Assembly: GCA_043228905.1 (NCBI GenBank)
Contig: JBHGNT010000006.1
Coordinates: 18,042,001 to 18,106,000 of the forward strand
Source of the DNA: Azolla caroliniana
Taxonomy: Eukaryota > Polypodiophyta
DNA: 64,000 bases
Direction: 5' to 3'
Positions 21,892-32,131 of this stretch are shown here, piece after piece; position 1 is the stretch's first letter; every line of letters starts with the position of its first letter. The translations under genes were made by a program, and so were the position numbers. The notes beneath the pieces were generated by a model, which was given only the letters and a program-made list of their open reading frames with translations, was not told where the DNA came from and ran no database searches.

Positions 21892-24800
21892 GTCCAGCCA
21901 AAATAGGAGCCGTTTGGTTGGACAGCCCTAGATCTGTGCAGCCCATTAGTGGTTCCATTCCCTCTAAGCAAGTTAGTGATGTGTTCGTAGCCCAAGTAAT
22001 AGTTAGTACTAAAAGTACCCCTCCAGTACATGTCCTAGCACTCCTAGATTCCGGAGCTAACTCTTGCTTTATGGATAAGAAATTTGCTGAAGCTCATATG
22101 ATATCCCTAAGAAAACTCCAGTGTCCAGCCTCTGTAGTAGTCATTGATGGACGTCCCATTGCTTCCGGAAATATCCTAGAAGAGTCAGAGCCCATTAATA
22201 TTGTCCTAGATAACTTAGTATGTGTAGTATCATTTAATATTATTAGTATCCCAGAACATCCTATAGTTTTAGGACTACCGTGGTTTGAGTTACATAACCC
22301 TGACATAGATTGGAGAACAAGAGAAATCCGGTGTCGACAAACCCAAGGGTCAACTCAGAAGATGGCAACCATTTCGCTACGTCAGTTGCGTAAAGAAGGG
22401 CACAAGGAGGAAATGTTCCTCTTTGCAATATCAGTAAACCCCTCCAACACCACTAAAGAAGAATCCACCGTTCAACTTCCCGAGAAGTATCGCCATTACA
22501 CCGATGTGTTCGATAAAGTACAAGCCAACACACTTCCTCATCATCGACCGTACGATTGCCCCATCGATTTACAACCGGGAAAAGAGCCGCCATGGGGACC
22601 GATCTACAATTTGTCACCAACCGAGCTGGAAGTCCTTCGGGCCTATATAGAGGAGAATTTGGAAAATGGTTTCATTCGGCATTCGAAATCTCCAGCCGGT
22701 GCACCCATTTTCTTCGTCAAGAAAAAAGATGGATCGCTTCGTCTCGTTGTAGATTACCGTGGCTTGAATAAGGTTACAATCAGGAATAGGTATGCTCTTC
22801 CCCTTATCTCAAGTCTTTTAGAACGGATCAATGGTGCCAGGTTCTTCACGAAGATCGACTTACGGGGAGCATATAACCTCGTACGGATCCGACCAGGAGA
22901 CGAATGGAAGACCGCGTTTCGCACCAGATATGGGCACTTCGAGTATACTGTCATGCCGTTCGGCCTCACTAATGCGCCGGCAGTCTTCCAGCACATGGCT
23001 AATGATATATTCCGAGATCTATTGGATGATTGTTTGATCATCTATTTGGATGATCTACTGGTTTATTCAAAGACCCAAGAAGAACATGATTCTCATGTAC
23101 TATTAGTACTAAAACGACTTCGAGAACATGGTCTGTATGCAAAGCTAGAAAAATGTAGTTTCGGGTGCAACCAAGTGGAATTTCTCGGCTACATCATTTC
23201 GTCAGAAGGCATCTCCATGGACCCAGCTAAGGTCAGAACGGTGGTAGAATGGCAGACTCCGCGTTCGGTACGGGATGTGCAATGCTTCTTAGGCTTTGCC
23301 AATTTTTACCGGAAGTTCATACAGGATTACTCAAAGATCGTTCTACCTCTCACACAACTTACCAGGAAGGGACAACCGTTCACCTGGTCTGAAGAAACGG
23401 ACATGGCTTTCGAGAGTCTTAAAAAAGCATTTACATCGGCTCCAATTTTAGCTCATGTCGATCCGGAGAAACCATTCATTATCGAAGCTGACGCATCGGA
23501 TTTTGCATTGGGGAGCATTCTGTCACAACAGGGGAATGATGAAAAGCTACATCCTGTGGCTTTTCACTCACGCAAGTTTGATGCCGCCGAAATCAACTAC
23601 GAAATCCATGATAAGGAGCTATTGGCAATAGTGGATTCTTTTATGCAATGGAGGCATTTTCTGGAGGGATCCTCTCATCCAGTCACCGTATTTAGTGACC
23701 ACAAGAATCTTGCCTACTTTCAGGATGCTCGTGTGTTGAATCGACGTCAAGCTCGGTGGGCCCACTTCCTCACGCGTTTCGACTTCAAAATTACATATCG
23801 TCCGGGGAGGCACCAAGGGAAGGCAGATGCATTATCACGGCGTTCGTATCTAGCACCCCGTCCCGGCGAGCCAGCTTTCGATAACCAAAAACAAGTCATC
23901 TTGGGACCGGCACGATTACAAGCAACACAAATCTTTGACATGCCTATGGATTCCCGCATTATCGATACCATACGTGAAGACTTGAAGACAGATGCGTTCG
24001 CCCAAGCTATACTAGCACAAATTGATCCCTCTCGAGCGTCGTGTTCACAGTCGCAACCACCAGGTACGGACTATCGGCAATTCAAATACCATGATGGATT
24101 ACTCTTCTTTAAAGAACTTTTATATGTTCCTAATGGTTCTTGCCGCCTTCGAGTAGTACAAAACTGTCATGACACATATACAACTGGGCATTTTGGTAGT
24201 ACTAAAACATTACATTTAGTACAACGATCATTCTGGTGGCCCTGTATGCGACAATTTGTCGAGGATTTTGTTCGGACTTGTGATACATGTTGCAGAACGA
24301 AAATGCCAAGGCATCATCCATATGGTTTATTAGAACCATTATCAATTCCAAGCAAGCCATGGCAATCCATTGCTCTAGACTTCATCACAGATCTTCCAGT
24401 CTCTAAGGGGTTCAATGCGATTTTAACGGTGGTCGATCGATATACGAAGATGGCTCATTTCTTGCCATGTACTAAGGAGATCTTCAGTGAAGACACTGCC
24501 GAAATTGTCATGCGTGAAGTATGTCGGCATCATGGACTCCCCGATAGTATCATCAGCGACCGTGGACCCCAGTTCGTGTCAAAATTCTGGAAGCACCTTT
24601 TTAACATGCTCAAGGTCACTTGTAACCTCTCTTCCGGCTACCACCCACAAACTGACGGCCAAGCTGAACGAACAAATCAAACGTTGGAGCAGTATCTGCG
24701 GTGCTTTCTCAGCTATCATCAGGACGACTGGGCAGATATTCTCCACTTCGCCGAATTTGCCTATAACAACTCTATCCACGCATCCACTAAAGTTACGCCA

Positions 24801-25475
24801 TTTTATGCTTATACGGGATGTCACCCCCGGTGGAGTGTACTTGAAACCCCAGAGGTGTCCACAAATCCGTGCGCGGAGGATCGTTTGGAGCGGTTACGCA
24901 AGATACAAGCGGATTTATCTACTCATCTCCAGCAAGCTCAACAAACACACAAGGTCTACGCGGATCGTCATCGACTTCCATCTAGTTTTAATATTGGAGA
25001 TCGGGTGTGGTTGCTACGACGACACATCAAGACTACTCGCCCATGTGAGAAGTTGGATTATCGGCGATTAGGTCCTTTCCGTATTATTGGAAAGATTAAT
25101 GATGTTGCTTTTCGTCTCGATCTACCTCCTCAACTTCGGATACATCCGGTGTTTCATAGTTCTCTCTTCGAACCCTACCACGAGAGCACCATCCCAGAAC
25201 GTCTTATCCAACCTCCACCCCCAATCGAGCTTGAAGATGGGCCGGAGTACGAGGTTGCCGCCATTCTTGATTCCAAGATTGTTCGCAACAAGCTCTACTA
25301 TCTAGTCGATTGGCTAGGCTATAGTCCCAGCGAACGTACTTGGGAACCGATCGAGAATGTAACCAATGCTCGTGCTCTTCTTGAAGACTTCCATCGTCAA
25401 TATCCACACAAACCGGGTCCTCAATCCAAGACGACTCGTGACACTCGTCGTTTTAAAGGGGGGATAGTGTCATGA
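21864..25475 (+). CDS. Gypsy-A pol (protease, RT, RNase H, integrase, chromodomain)
   Basis: An open frame from 21864, about 1200 codons. Residues are counted from the TTG at 21918. Protease LLDSGANSCF (about 42-51); RT with VDYRGLNKVTIRNRY (about 276) and IYLDDLLVYS (about 374); RNase H EADASDFALGSIL (about 521); integrase zinc finger H..H..C..C (about 748-795: HDTYTTGHFG to CDTCCR); catalytic core ALDFITDLP, SDRGPQFVSKFW; chromodomain YEVAAILDSKI to SERTWEPIENV (about 1109-1150). It ends by reading 8 bases into the 3' LTR (TGA 25473-25475). The chromodomain is thought to steer integration toward histone-marked chromatin. No in-frame defect seen. Confidence 0.95.
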   Translation, partial: SVRRRVKRLSPAKIGAVWLDSPRSVQPISGSIPSKQVSDVFVAQVIVSTKSTPPVHVLALLDSGANSCFMDKKFAEAHMISLRKLQCPASVVVIDGRPIASGNILEESEPINIVLDNLVCVVSFNIISIPEHPIVLGLPWFELHNPDIDWRTREIRCRQTQGSTQKMATISLRQLRKEGHKEEMFLFAISVNPSNTTKEESTVQLPEKYRHYTDVFDKVQANTLPHHRPYDCPIDLQPGKEPPWGPIYNLSPTELEVLRAYIEENLENGFIRHSKSPAGAPIFFVKKKDGSLRLVVDYRGLNKVTIRNRYALPLISSLLERINGARFFTKIDLRGAYNLVRIRPGDEWKTAFRTRYGHFEYTVMPFGLTNAPAVFQHMANDIFRDLLDDCLIIYLDDLLVYSKTQEEHDSHVLLVLKRLREHGLYAKLEKCSFGCNQVEFLGYIISSEGISMDPAKVRTVVEWQTPRSVRDVQCFLGFANFYRKFIQDYSKIVLPLTQLTRKGQPFTWSEETDMAFESLKKAFTSAPILAHVDPEKPFIIEADASDFALGSILSQQGNDEKLHPVAFHSRKFDAAEINYEIHDKELLAIVDSFMQWRHFLEGSSHPVTVFSDHKNLAYFQDARVLNRRQARWAHFLTRFDFKITYRPGRHQGKADALSRRSYLAPRPGEPAFDNQKQVILGPARLQATQIFDMPMDSRIIDTIREDLKTDAFAQAILAQIDPSRASCSQSQPPGTDYRQFKYHDGLLFFKELLYVPNGSCRLRVVQNCHDTYTTGHFGSTKTLHLVQRSFWWPCMRQFVEDFVRTCDTCCRTKMPRHHPYGLLEPLSIPSKPWQSIALDFITDLPVSKGFNAILTVVDRYTKMAHFLPCTKEIFSEDTAEIVMREVCRHHGLPDSIISDRGPQFVSKFWKHLFNMLKVTCNLSSGYHPQTDGQAERTNQTLEQYLRCFLSYHQDDWADILHFAEFAYNNSIHASTKVTPFYAYTGCHPRWSVLETPEVSTNPCAEDRLERLRKIQADLSTHLQQAQQTHKVYADRHRLPSSFNIGDRVWLLRRHIKTTRPCEKLDYRRLGPFRIIGKINDVAFRLDLPPQLRIHPVFHSSLFEPYHESTIPERLIQPPPPIELEDGPEYEVAAILDSKIVRNKLYYLVDWLGYSPSERTWEPIENVTNARALLEDFHRQYPHKPGPQSKTTRDTRRFKGGIVS
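21879..21885 (+). promoter_or_regulatory. Candidate -1 ribosomal frameshift heptamer GTTAAAC
   Basis: In gag frame it reads G TTA AAC, then GAC and the TAA stop. A -1 slip enters the pol frame, which is open from 21864. GUUAAAC is the known slippery sequence of arteriviruses. Pol has no ATG before its protease active site, so a frameshift is needed or likely. I did not find a clear downstream pseudoknot by eye. Confidence 0.6.
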
Positions 25476-25762
25476 TATGGCAAGACTCGAACCCATGACC
25501 TTAGGTTATATGGGTCGAGCTCTTGACCATTAGACCATCTATTGTAATACGTAGGATATTATTTTCATTTACATTTTATTATAGGAAATTAGTGTATATT
25601 CCAGATTTCTCTGGAACATTCTAGAAGCTTTAGGATTACTCCTGAAAACACTATAAAAGAGGGCACTAGGCATTATGTTGAACCAAATTGGTTCAACGCC
25701 AGTCTTAAGCCTTTTAGCCACCGTTGTATATTCTCTTCATATAATAAATATCTTTCTTATCA

Positions 25763-25809
<47 letters not shown>

Positions 25810-25913
25810 GTCTCGCTCACTTCTTCCTTCTCTCGAAGAAGTTCCACACCTCTCATAGTACTAATCCTTCGTTTAGTACTAATTCCTTCTCTGTCTCAGT
25901 ACTGTTCATGACA
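25468..25913 (+). repeat. 3' LTR of Gypsy-A
   Basis: 446 bp copy of 20225-20666, preceded by the polypurine stretch AAAGGGGGGATAG. Longer TC tract (about 25765-25801) and a few substitutions relative to the 5' copy. Confidence 0.95.
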
Positions 25914-25918
25914 CATAC

Positions 25919-26062
25919 AAGCATCCCCTTCTCAAGATTCTCCCGTGAGGCTTGTAAAAACATGAAAGAATCATCCGCCAAAGCTTGTACTACTATTTGC
26001 CCTCCGGACGGAAGGTGTAAACCCACAATGTCACCATTTATTGGAAGTCTTTTTTTTTCCAT
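25919..26062 (-). pseudogene. LINE-1 ORF2, RT active-site segment
   Basis: Minus-strand reading INGDIVGLHLPSGGQIVVQA followed by LADDSFMFLQASRE: the RT catalytic box, here LADD instead of the usual YADD or FADD. The Tyr/Phe to Leu change would probably impair the enzyme. The segment is cut off from upstream RT by the 26063-27104 insert and from downstream by Gypsy-A. Confidence 0.8.
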
Positions 26063-27104
26063 AAAAAATATGCTCCATTGGTATTAAAATTAACAATGCC
26101 AAAGGCAATCTACAAATTGTACATAATAGTTTCCACTCCATAAGTATATATCGTAAAAAACGGGACCAAATAATGATGGCATTTGTTATGGCCTCTAAAA
26201 AACATCATGTTGCAGCCAACATTGGCTGAATGTGATTCCACATATACTAAAGCTCTTTAGTATACCCATATTCAACCTATAAACAAATTCCTGCGGTCCA
26301 AGTGAATACATATCTTGGTGGTAATCATGGCTAGTAGTCTAAAAACTCCATGTTTGCATTTGGTTCCGCATGTACTAAAGTTGTTCACCATCACCTGGTT
26401 GTCCAATAGCTGTTCCCGTTCCTTGGCCTTTAATTTTCCCTTCTGAATGTCCTTTTGTACCACTTAGGTAATACAAAACTGCTCTCTCCAATCAAGCCAT
26501 TGAGGTAATCTGCTACTTCTTGGCCGTAGTCTTCTTCAAGCTGACTTTCCAAGCTCATAAATCTGTCCAACCTCTTGTATCTTTGTATGTCTTTTCCCAT
26601 GCAAGATTGAACCTTCCTCGGCTGTTGCCGTTGAAAACACAACACCAAAACAGTCCCTGCAGCACCTGTCACTTTGAAGCAACCATGATAATCTCTACCA
26701 ACTCAGAACAGCCATACATTGATTAGACCATAATCTCATCACAACCATTCTTCATTTAACCCACATCAGTCATGTCTCCGATTAACGTCATTGCCCAAAA
26801 ACCCCAAAAATCTGTGATAAGAATAAAATCCGTCTAAAAATTCCTCACCTACTCGTGATGATTGGCTTCGACCCTCCCCACCATCTTCACTCATCCTCAC
26901 CACAAATATTTCTTCCTTTAGTCGACATCAGCCATCTCACCGATTAACCTGGTTCCAATGTCCACGCATATCCTGTATAATCAACAAAAACTTAGGTTAA
27001 AACATGTCCTCACCCACTCCTGCACATTGGCTTCGACCCTCCCCACCATCTTCACTCATCCTTAACACAATAATTCTTCATTCAGTCGACATCAGCCATC
27101 TCAC
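26063..27104. other. Unidentified insert inside the LINE-1 RT
   Basis: It interrupts the RT between the CPLSPLLFAIVTYPLLVML box and the LADD box. No LTR, terminal inverted repeat or transposase recognised. On the minus strand 26272-26672 two overlapping frames look like real protein text in part (SLESQLEEDYGQEVADYLNG, then KGKLKAKEREQLLDNQVMVN), which could be a captured host gene fragment; I cannot name it. A run of A on the minus strand (about 26048-26056) lies near the 26063 edge. The right third consists of diverged 165-bp repeats. Confidence 0.5.
26696..27104. repeat. Three diverged tandem copies of a 165-bp unit
   Basis: Copies 2 and 3 start ATTGGCTTCGACCCTCCCCA at 26861 and 27026, 165 bases apart, and both contain a GTCGACATCAGCCATCTCACC-like block. 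Copy 1 (about 26696-26860) is more diverged (CCACATCAGTCATGTCTCCG). Copy 3 is cut at the insert edge. Confidence 0.75.
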
Positions 27105-28096
27105 CAAGAGCATCACTAACAAAGGATAAGTAACAATAGCAAACAACAATGGGCTAAGAGGACATCCTTGACGAATGGATCTTGTGAGGGCAATATCTGA
27201 TGTAACTCCCCCATTAAGCATTACTCGAGACATTGCATCTTGTCCTAATAAAAATATGAGGCGAGACATACGAGGTCCAAAGCCCATTGTATGCATTAAC
27301 CCAAAAACAAAAGACCAATTAACATGATCATAAGCTTTCTCCAAATCTAATTGCACCATAATCAATTCTTGATGAGTGTTCCGAGCATAGTCCATGGCCA
27401 TTTGAACATTCAACACATTATGCAATATATTTCTACATGCAATAAAACCATATTGGGCGGGGTGTATTAACTTTGGCAAATATTTTTGTAATCTATTTGC
27501 CAAGACCTTCGTAAATATCTTGTACAACCCCCCCATCAAAGAAATAGGTCTCCATTGATGAAATGACTCAGGAGATGCCACCTTTGGAACTAGTTTAATT
27601 AGACCAATCTTCCAAGCTTGAGGCATACAACCAGAATCCCAAGACTGTTGAAACATCAAAGTCAAGGGCCCCTTTAAAATGTTGGAATATCTCTTAAAAA
27701 CTTCATTTGTCAAGCCATCCCAACCAGGGCTCTTACCACTAGGAAGATGCCTTAAAACTACATCCACCTCATCCTCAGTGAAATCCGCATCCAATTCATG
27801 ACTAATGAAATCATGCACAATACATCAACCACATCATAAAACTCATGACGTGCTCTACTCACCTCATCTGTCATTAACAATTGAGGACCAATCAACTCCT
27901 TAAAGTAATGAAGACATATGTCAATTATTGTTGTAGGATCCACTATCAATTCATCCGCTTGCTTCACATGTACCACATTAGATTGAGCATAAGTAGGATG
28001 TAATGCTTGGAAAAACAAATGAGATTGACATTGATTATCAATGAGTCCTTCCCTGAGTTGTCGCATCTTAGCATAACGATAACTTTGGCATTGCAA
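27105..28096 (-). pseudogene. LINE-1 ORF2, N-terminal RT part
   Basis: Minus strand. After the TAG at 28097-28099 the frame continues (QCQSHLFFQALHPTYAQSNV), then shifts near 27760-27818 into the frame carrying SGKSPGWDGLTNEVFKRY, the RT box QWRPISLMGGLYKIFTKVLA and LDLEKAYDHVNW, ending SIRQGCPLSPLLFAI. These are standard L1 RT blocks 0-4. The stop plus frameshift make it non-functional. Confidence 0.85.
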
Positions 28097-29137
28097 CTAA
28101 GAAATAATAACATGCAATTGACTCTGAATATCCAAAAGCTCCTCATCTAATGGTGTATGTATCAATAATGCTTTACACCTAGAGAGAACTTGTGAGAATT
28201 GTCGAATAAGACCTCTTCTTCGTTGAGCATTGGTTACTCCATACATACGATGAATGATGTTAATGTTTCGTAATGTGATATCCCATGCTTTAACTCTAAG
28301 ATTCACTTGTTGAGAAAAATTTACCAAAATTTGCTCCATGAGAGAATCAAAGTGAGGTTGAAGCAAAAGAGAAGAGTTAAAGCGTAGTGGAGGCTTTCCA
28401 AGTAAAGATTTATACATGTCAATTGCATGATTACACACCTCCAAGAAAATAGGAAAGTGATTTGAAGTTCCAACATCTTGTAGAACGTTCATACGAAGTG
28501 ATGTCGGTAAAACAGAATCATCATGCATCACATACATTCTATCCAACCGACTCCCTGTTTGTCTATGTTGAGCAGATTGGAAGGTAAAACCTGGATCATT
28601 CCCTTGCAACCATGTCCAAACATCCAACTTCAGAACCTCCATAGCCAATGAGTCCCAAGCAAGTTGCTCAGGATCATCCATGATTGAATGTTCAGACGTG
28701 GATTGAAATGCATCAACACACATGTTAAAATCGCCCATAAGTAATCCTGGACGTCCAATAGATAGGGTTTGAAGGAGTGATCCCCATAATGCAATACGTT
28801 GAGTGGCTTGGTTAGGGGCATAAATCCCAACCACCCACACAACCTCGCCAAAAAAAGTGATTTCTAGAACCAAAAACCGACCATAAGGATCATTATGCAC
28901 CACTTGAGGATAATACTTATCCCTCATGATTAATACCACACCTGAATAATGATTATTAAGATGTCCTGCATAAAATGATGAATATCCACGCAAATGCACT
29001 GTGGATCCTGCTAACTCATGACACTTATGCTCAACTACACATACTACATCCCATTCTCTACATAACAAAGTTTCCCATAGTATATACTTCTTATCAGGAG
29101 AAAATGCCCCTCTCACATTCCATGTTACCACTTTCAT
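28097..29137 (-). pseudogene. LINE-1 ORF2, APE-type endonuclease
   Basis: Starts at ATG 29137-29135, overlapping the ORF1 stop as ATGA. Motifs in order: TWNVRGAFS (N motif), VVEHK (E motif), GIYAPN, LLMGDFNMC, SRLDRMYV and TSNHFPIF. The last normally reads SDH; here the catalytic Asp is Asn. It would nick target DNA for target-primed reverse transcription. It ends at a TAG (28097-28099), after which the frame continues into RT. Confidence 0.88.
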
Positions 29138-30650
29138 TCAATCAACAATGTTATGGGAGCACTTGCTCCTTTAGAGCAACCGATGTCATGAAACGAGTCA
29201 AAGCATGCTCCAATGCTGCATATGGATTTTCATGCACCACATCCTTAGGGTTGTCTATCGAAATCTTTTTTTTAGGTCCTCCTGCTTGACGAAAACCTCG
29301 AGAATTCGATGAATTTACAACTCGCCCCAATGAATCAAATTGAAGGTGAAGAGGTAATCCCTTATCCCTAGGTTGTCGTTGCCAAGGAACTTTTCGAGGG
29401 CCCTCCCTAGTTCCTAAATTACCTTACCAAGTAGTCACACGAGTAGTGGGCAAGCTACTACGCTGCATATTCATTGATTTCCCTTTCGACTTGCCCTTAA
29501 CCTCATGTCAATCTTTGTCAACAACATCACTACTAGCTCTATCCAACGGTTTTTTCCCCTTATCTTTAACCACTAAACTTTGTTTTTCCATATCCATAGA
29601 TTCAATTCCCTTATTCTTAGGGCCCAAACCTTGAAATGAGACCTCTTTGTAACCTGCTCTAGGTGATGTTCCTTCATCCACAAAATCTGACACACCAACA
29701 TCTCTCCCAACTTTTTCCTTATCGTTCCCTTCAATAGGAACCTCTGTAGTTGAAGGACAATGACCGTGGCATTCCACCATAAAGGGACCCCATTCACCAC
29801 ATCCAAAACAATGACCTGCAAATGTCTCCCACTTCAGTTTAAAACAAAGACTTCTCATACCAGGAACATTCATATGCACCCATCCTGGCCTCTTGTGACT
29901 TGTATCCCATAACACACAAAATCTACACTTATTTGTAGCATTTGCATGTGGAGATACCAACACTTTACCCATTTGACTCATCAACTCTGGTAAAAGTGGC
30001 CATAAAAAAGCATGCTTACAATCCACTGTAACCCAAACAAGACATTCTTGTTTTAACAAAGCATGATAGTCCACTACGGGGGACCATTGCATAACATGCA
30101 CCGATCGTTTATCAAAAAACACAGGAACTTTACCCAACAATGCACTTCGATGCTCCAGTGAACAAAATACCTCATCATAAAACCCTCGTGGTTCTGCATA
30201 TATATTTTCAACACAATTTGGTGACACGATTGTGTTCAACCATTGTTTAATCCAATTAACATATGGGAGTTTGTCGGTAAAAAATAATATAACAACACGA
30301 TCATAGAATACATCAAATGATTGCAAAACTGCCTTAGCATCAACTTCCACATCATGCACATCCTCTTCAATGCATTCTTTCGCTACATTTTCATTTTCTT
30401 CCACAATATCCGACAATAAGGTATTGGCAATTCCCCATAAATTATCCCAATTATAGTGATCCTTGTCAACTTCATCTACATGTAATATTTCGGCATATGT
30501 TAATTTTTTCTCATTAATTTCTTCAATTCCCTTAAACCTCTTAGAGCTTTCACGATTACATTCAACCATCACATTACTCTTTTTTGGATCAATTGTTTCC
30601 ATATCAATATCCCTCACAATTTGTGAGGAATTCATGTTTATGTCCATCAT
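29133..30650 (-). pseudogene. LINE-1 ORF1 (DUF4283-like, zinc knuckle)
   Basis: From an ATG at 30650 the frame runs about 505 codons to a TGA at 29133-29135, with two internal stops (TGA 29508-29510, TAA 29424-29426). The middle reads like the DUF4283 RNA-binding region of plant L1 ORF1 (FDVFYDRVVILFFTDKLPYV, WSPVVDYHALLKQECLVWV). A zinc knuckle CFGCGEWGPFMVECHG follows, with spacing slightly unlike the standard CCHC. The C-terminal tail is basic (PRKVPWQRQPRDKG). It should coat the LINE RNA. Confidence 0.8.
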
Positions 30651-30879
30651 TATATCGATCCGGGATAAAAACAATTTTCCATGAACAAGAGTGAAAATCA
30701 GAACTCACCCGATTGAAGAGGTCGAAGATTTTGAAAGCAATCGAAGACCCACAATGAGTTTTGAGTATGTGGATGCCGACAACACAAGATTCCTTATTGC
30801 TATCGCTACTTCTCGTACAAACCGCTAAATTCAAATTGCTATATCTCGTTGTGAAGCTCTACTTGAGGGCTTTCCATTG
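30651..30879 (-). other. LINE-1 5' untranslated region
   Basis: Non-coding leader between the target duplication (30880-30886) and the ORF1 ATG. Nothing else recognised. Confidence 0.5.
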
Positions 30880-30902
30880 CTTGTCTTTGTGCTCAATTCC
30901 GT

Positions 30903-31572
30903 TGTCCTAGAGTGAATCACACACTACGTGAAATATGTAAAATACTATATCCGATTTAAAGTACGTATAATAAATCAAATAAAATATTTAAAACCCCAAC
31001 CTTACCATTGTACTAACTTATCCTAAGTGTTCTAAACATAGATTTAATACGTATAAGACCTTTATTTACCTACCTTTATTAAAAGGTAAGTCATGCACTT
31101 TTTAGAATGCGTGAATACTTTATTTATAAGAAAAATGTACACCAATAAAAAATGACTTGTGCACATCTAGCGAGCATGAGCACTATATTTAGGAAATAAA
31201 AGCATAGTGTAAAAAGGCAACTCATGCACATTTAGTGTGCATGAACACTTTAGAAAAAGCATGTAGCTATGCTTAGCCTCTTCTAACCTTTTATGAGGAG
31301 AGAAAGATGTAGGGGGGGTTGTTGATTATTTTTACAAGGATTGATTAATAGAAAATATTCGTGGGATTCACGATTTTGCCATCTATTTCTCTCTTACATT
31401 CTAAATATCAATTAGTACACTATACTCGTGGGATTCACGAGTTTTTCATATATTTATTTCTTACAATATATTTCATATTCTTAATTGCCTTAGAATTTTC
31501 TTCTCTCCTAGTCCAAAACCTAAGTGGTTCCCACCAGATTCACGCAACGATCCGGAGCCGAAAGGCACGACA
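30903..31572 (+). repeat. 5' LTR of Gypsy-C
   Basis: 670 bp, TGTCCTAG...GGCACGACA. Its full length is recognised because the inverted copy 46986-47867 ends at the same point (CGACA). Contains direct copies of CGTGGGATTCACGA (about 31362, 31428). It lacks an internal segment of about 55 bp present in the 3' LTR. Confidence 0.8.
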
Positions 31573-31630
31573 CAAGTGATGAACCCGACGTGAACACGGG
31601 TGGCAAGGAGATGGAAAATCAACCAAAGGC
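31573..31630 (+). other. Gypsy-C leader fragment
   Basis: The 58 bases after the LTR, containing TGATGAACCCGACG, a possible primer site with one mismatch to the expected TGG start. They end with ATCAACCAAAGGC (31618-31630), repeated with one change at 41864-41876 next to gag. Confidence 0.45.
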
Positions 31631-32131
31631 GTGAATTAGACTCTACGTATTCACTCTGCTTAACCCCCTTTTGTTGGATCCATTGGATGCGTCTGACAGA
31701 GTTCAGACAGGGGATTCGATCCTTGTGAATCTTTGGATGCATAGCTTTTTGAACAGGGCCGTAGGTAGTCTGAAGGAGATCAAACAGGGGAGGATAAGCA
31801 GGCTCGCCCCTTCCCTCGGTATCCCTCCCGCTCCCCCCGAATGAAAGGGGAGAGCCGAAGACCCTGCGGATGGGGGAGGAAAATAAGTCCTCGAGAATAA
31901 GGACCAATCTGCTGTTGAAGTGGGCATCATTGGCGGAGAAAGCGCTATAGCTTTCTTGCTCCGCTCCTTCGTTCGTAAAGCCAACGGCGGTTCATGCGTG
32001 CGGAGTTATCTGAACCTGAACGATTTAGAACTAACATCCGAAGCAAGTTGAGTGGGTGAGCCGTATGATGGGCGACTGTCTCCTGCGGTTCTAGGGGGAC
32101 TAGGTACCCTAGGACACTGGGGGTCACTCCA
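31631..32131 (+). other. 3' part of mitochondrial nad2 last intron (nad2i1282, group II)
   Basis: Upstream of exon 5. A 34-base domain V hairpin lies at 32058-32091: GAGCCG pairs with CGGTTC and it carries the AGC triad. A domain VI-like hairpin follows (about 32092-32130). The intron ends CCAT before the exon, fitting the group II AY rule. The rest of 31631-32057 is intron body without its 5' part. Confidence 0.75.

Larger units (their letters stand above)
20225..25913 (+). mobile_element. Gypsy-A: complete chromovirus (Ty3/gypsy with chromodomain)
   Basis: 5689 bp. LTRs at 20225-20666 (442 bp) and 25468-25913 (446 bp) differ by the length of a TC microsatellite and about two substitutions. 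The target duplication CATAC is at 20220-20224 and 25914-25918. LTR ends are TGTCATGA...TTCATGACA. There are separate gag and pol frames with a chromodomain at the pol end. The pol reads like the Tcn1-type chromoviruses of fungi and seed-free plants rather than the common angiosperm clades; this placement is from memory of the motifs. There is no tRNA-type primer site: see the self-primer features. It is young and possibly competent. Confidence 0.95.
18485..30879 (-). mobile_element. LINE-1: full-length L1-type retrotransposon, decayed and twice interrupted
   Basis: Minus strand. The poly(A) tail appears as T(8) at 18486-18493. The 7-bp target duplication CTTGTCT is at 18478-18484 and 30880-30886. 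Removing Gypsy-A (20225-25918) and the 26063-27104 insert leaves about 5.7 kb, normal for a plant L1. ORF1 lies at 29133-30650 and ORF2 from 29137 downward: endonuclease, RT, then a zf-RVT-like end. Both frames have stops or shifts, so it is inactive. It inserted into the Copia-2 LTR. Confidence 0.85.

Noticed and set aside
31573-31600. A definite tRNA primer-binding site for Gypsy-C
   Set aside because: TGATGAACCCGACG is only one base off a TGG start, but I could not match it to a tRNA, and the LTR edge rests on one inverted copy.
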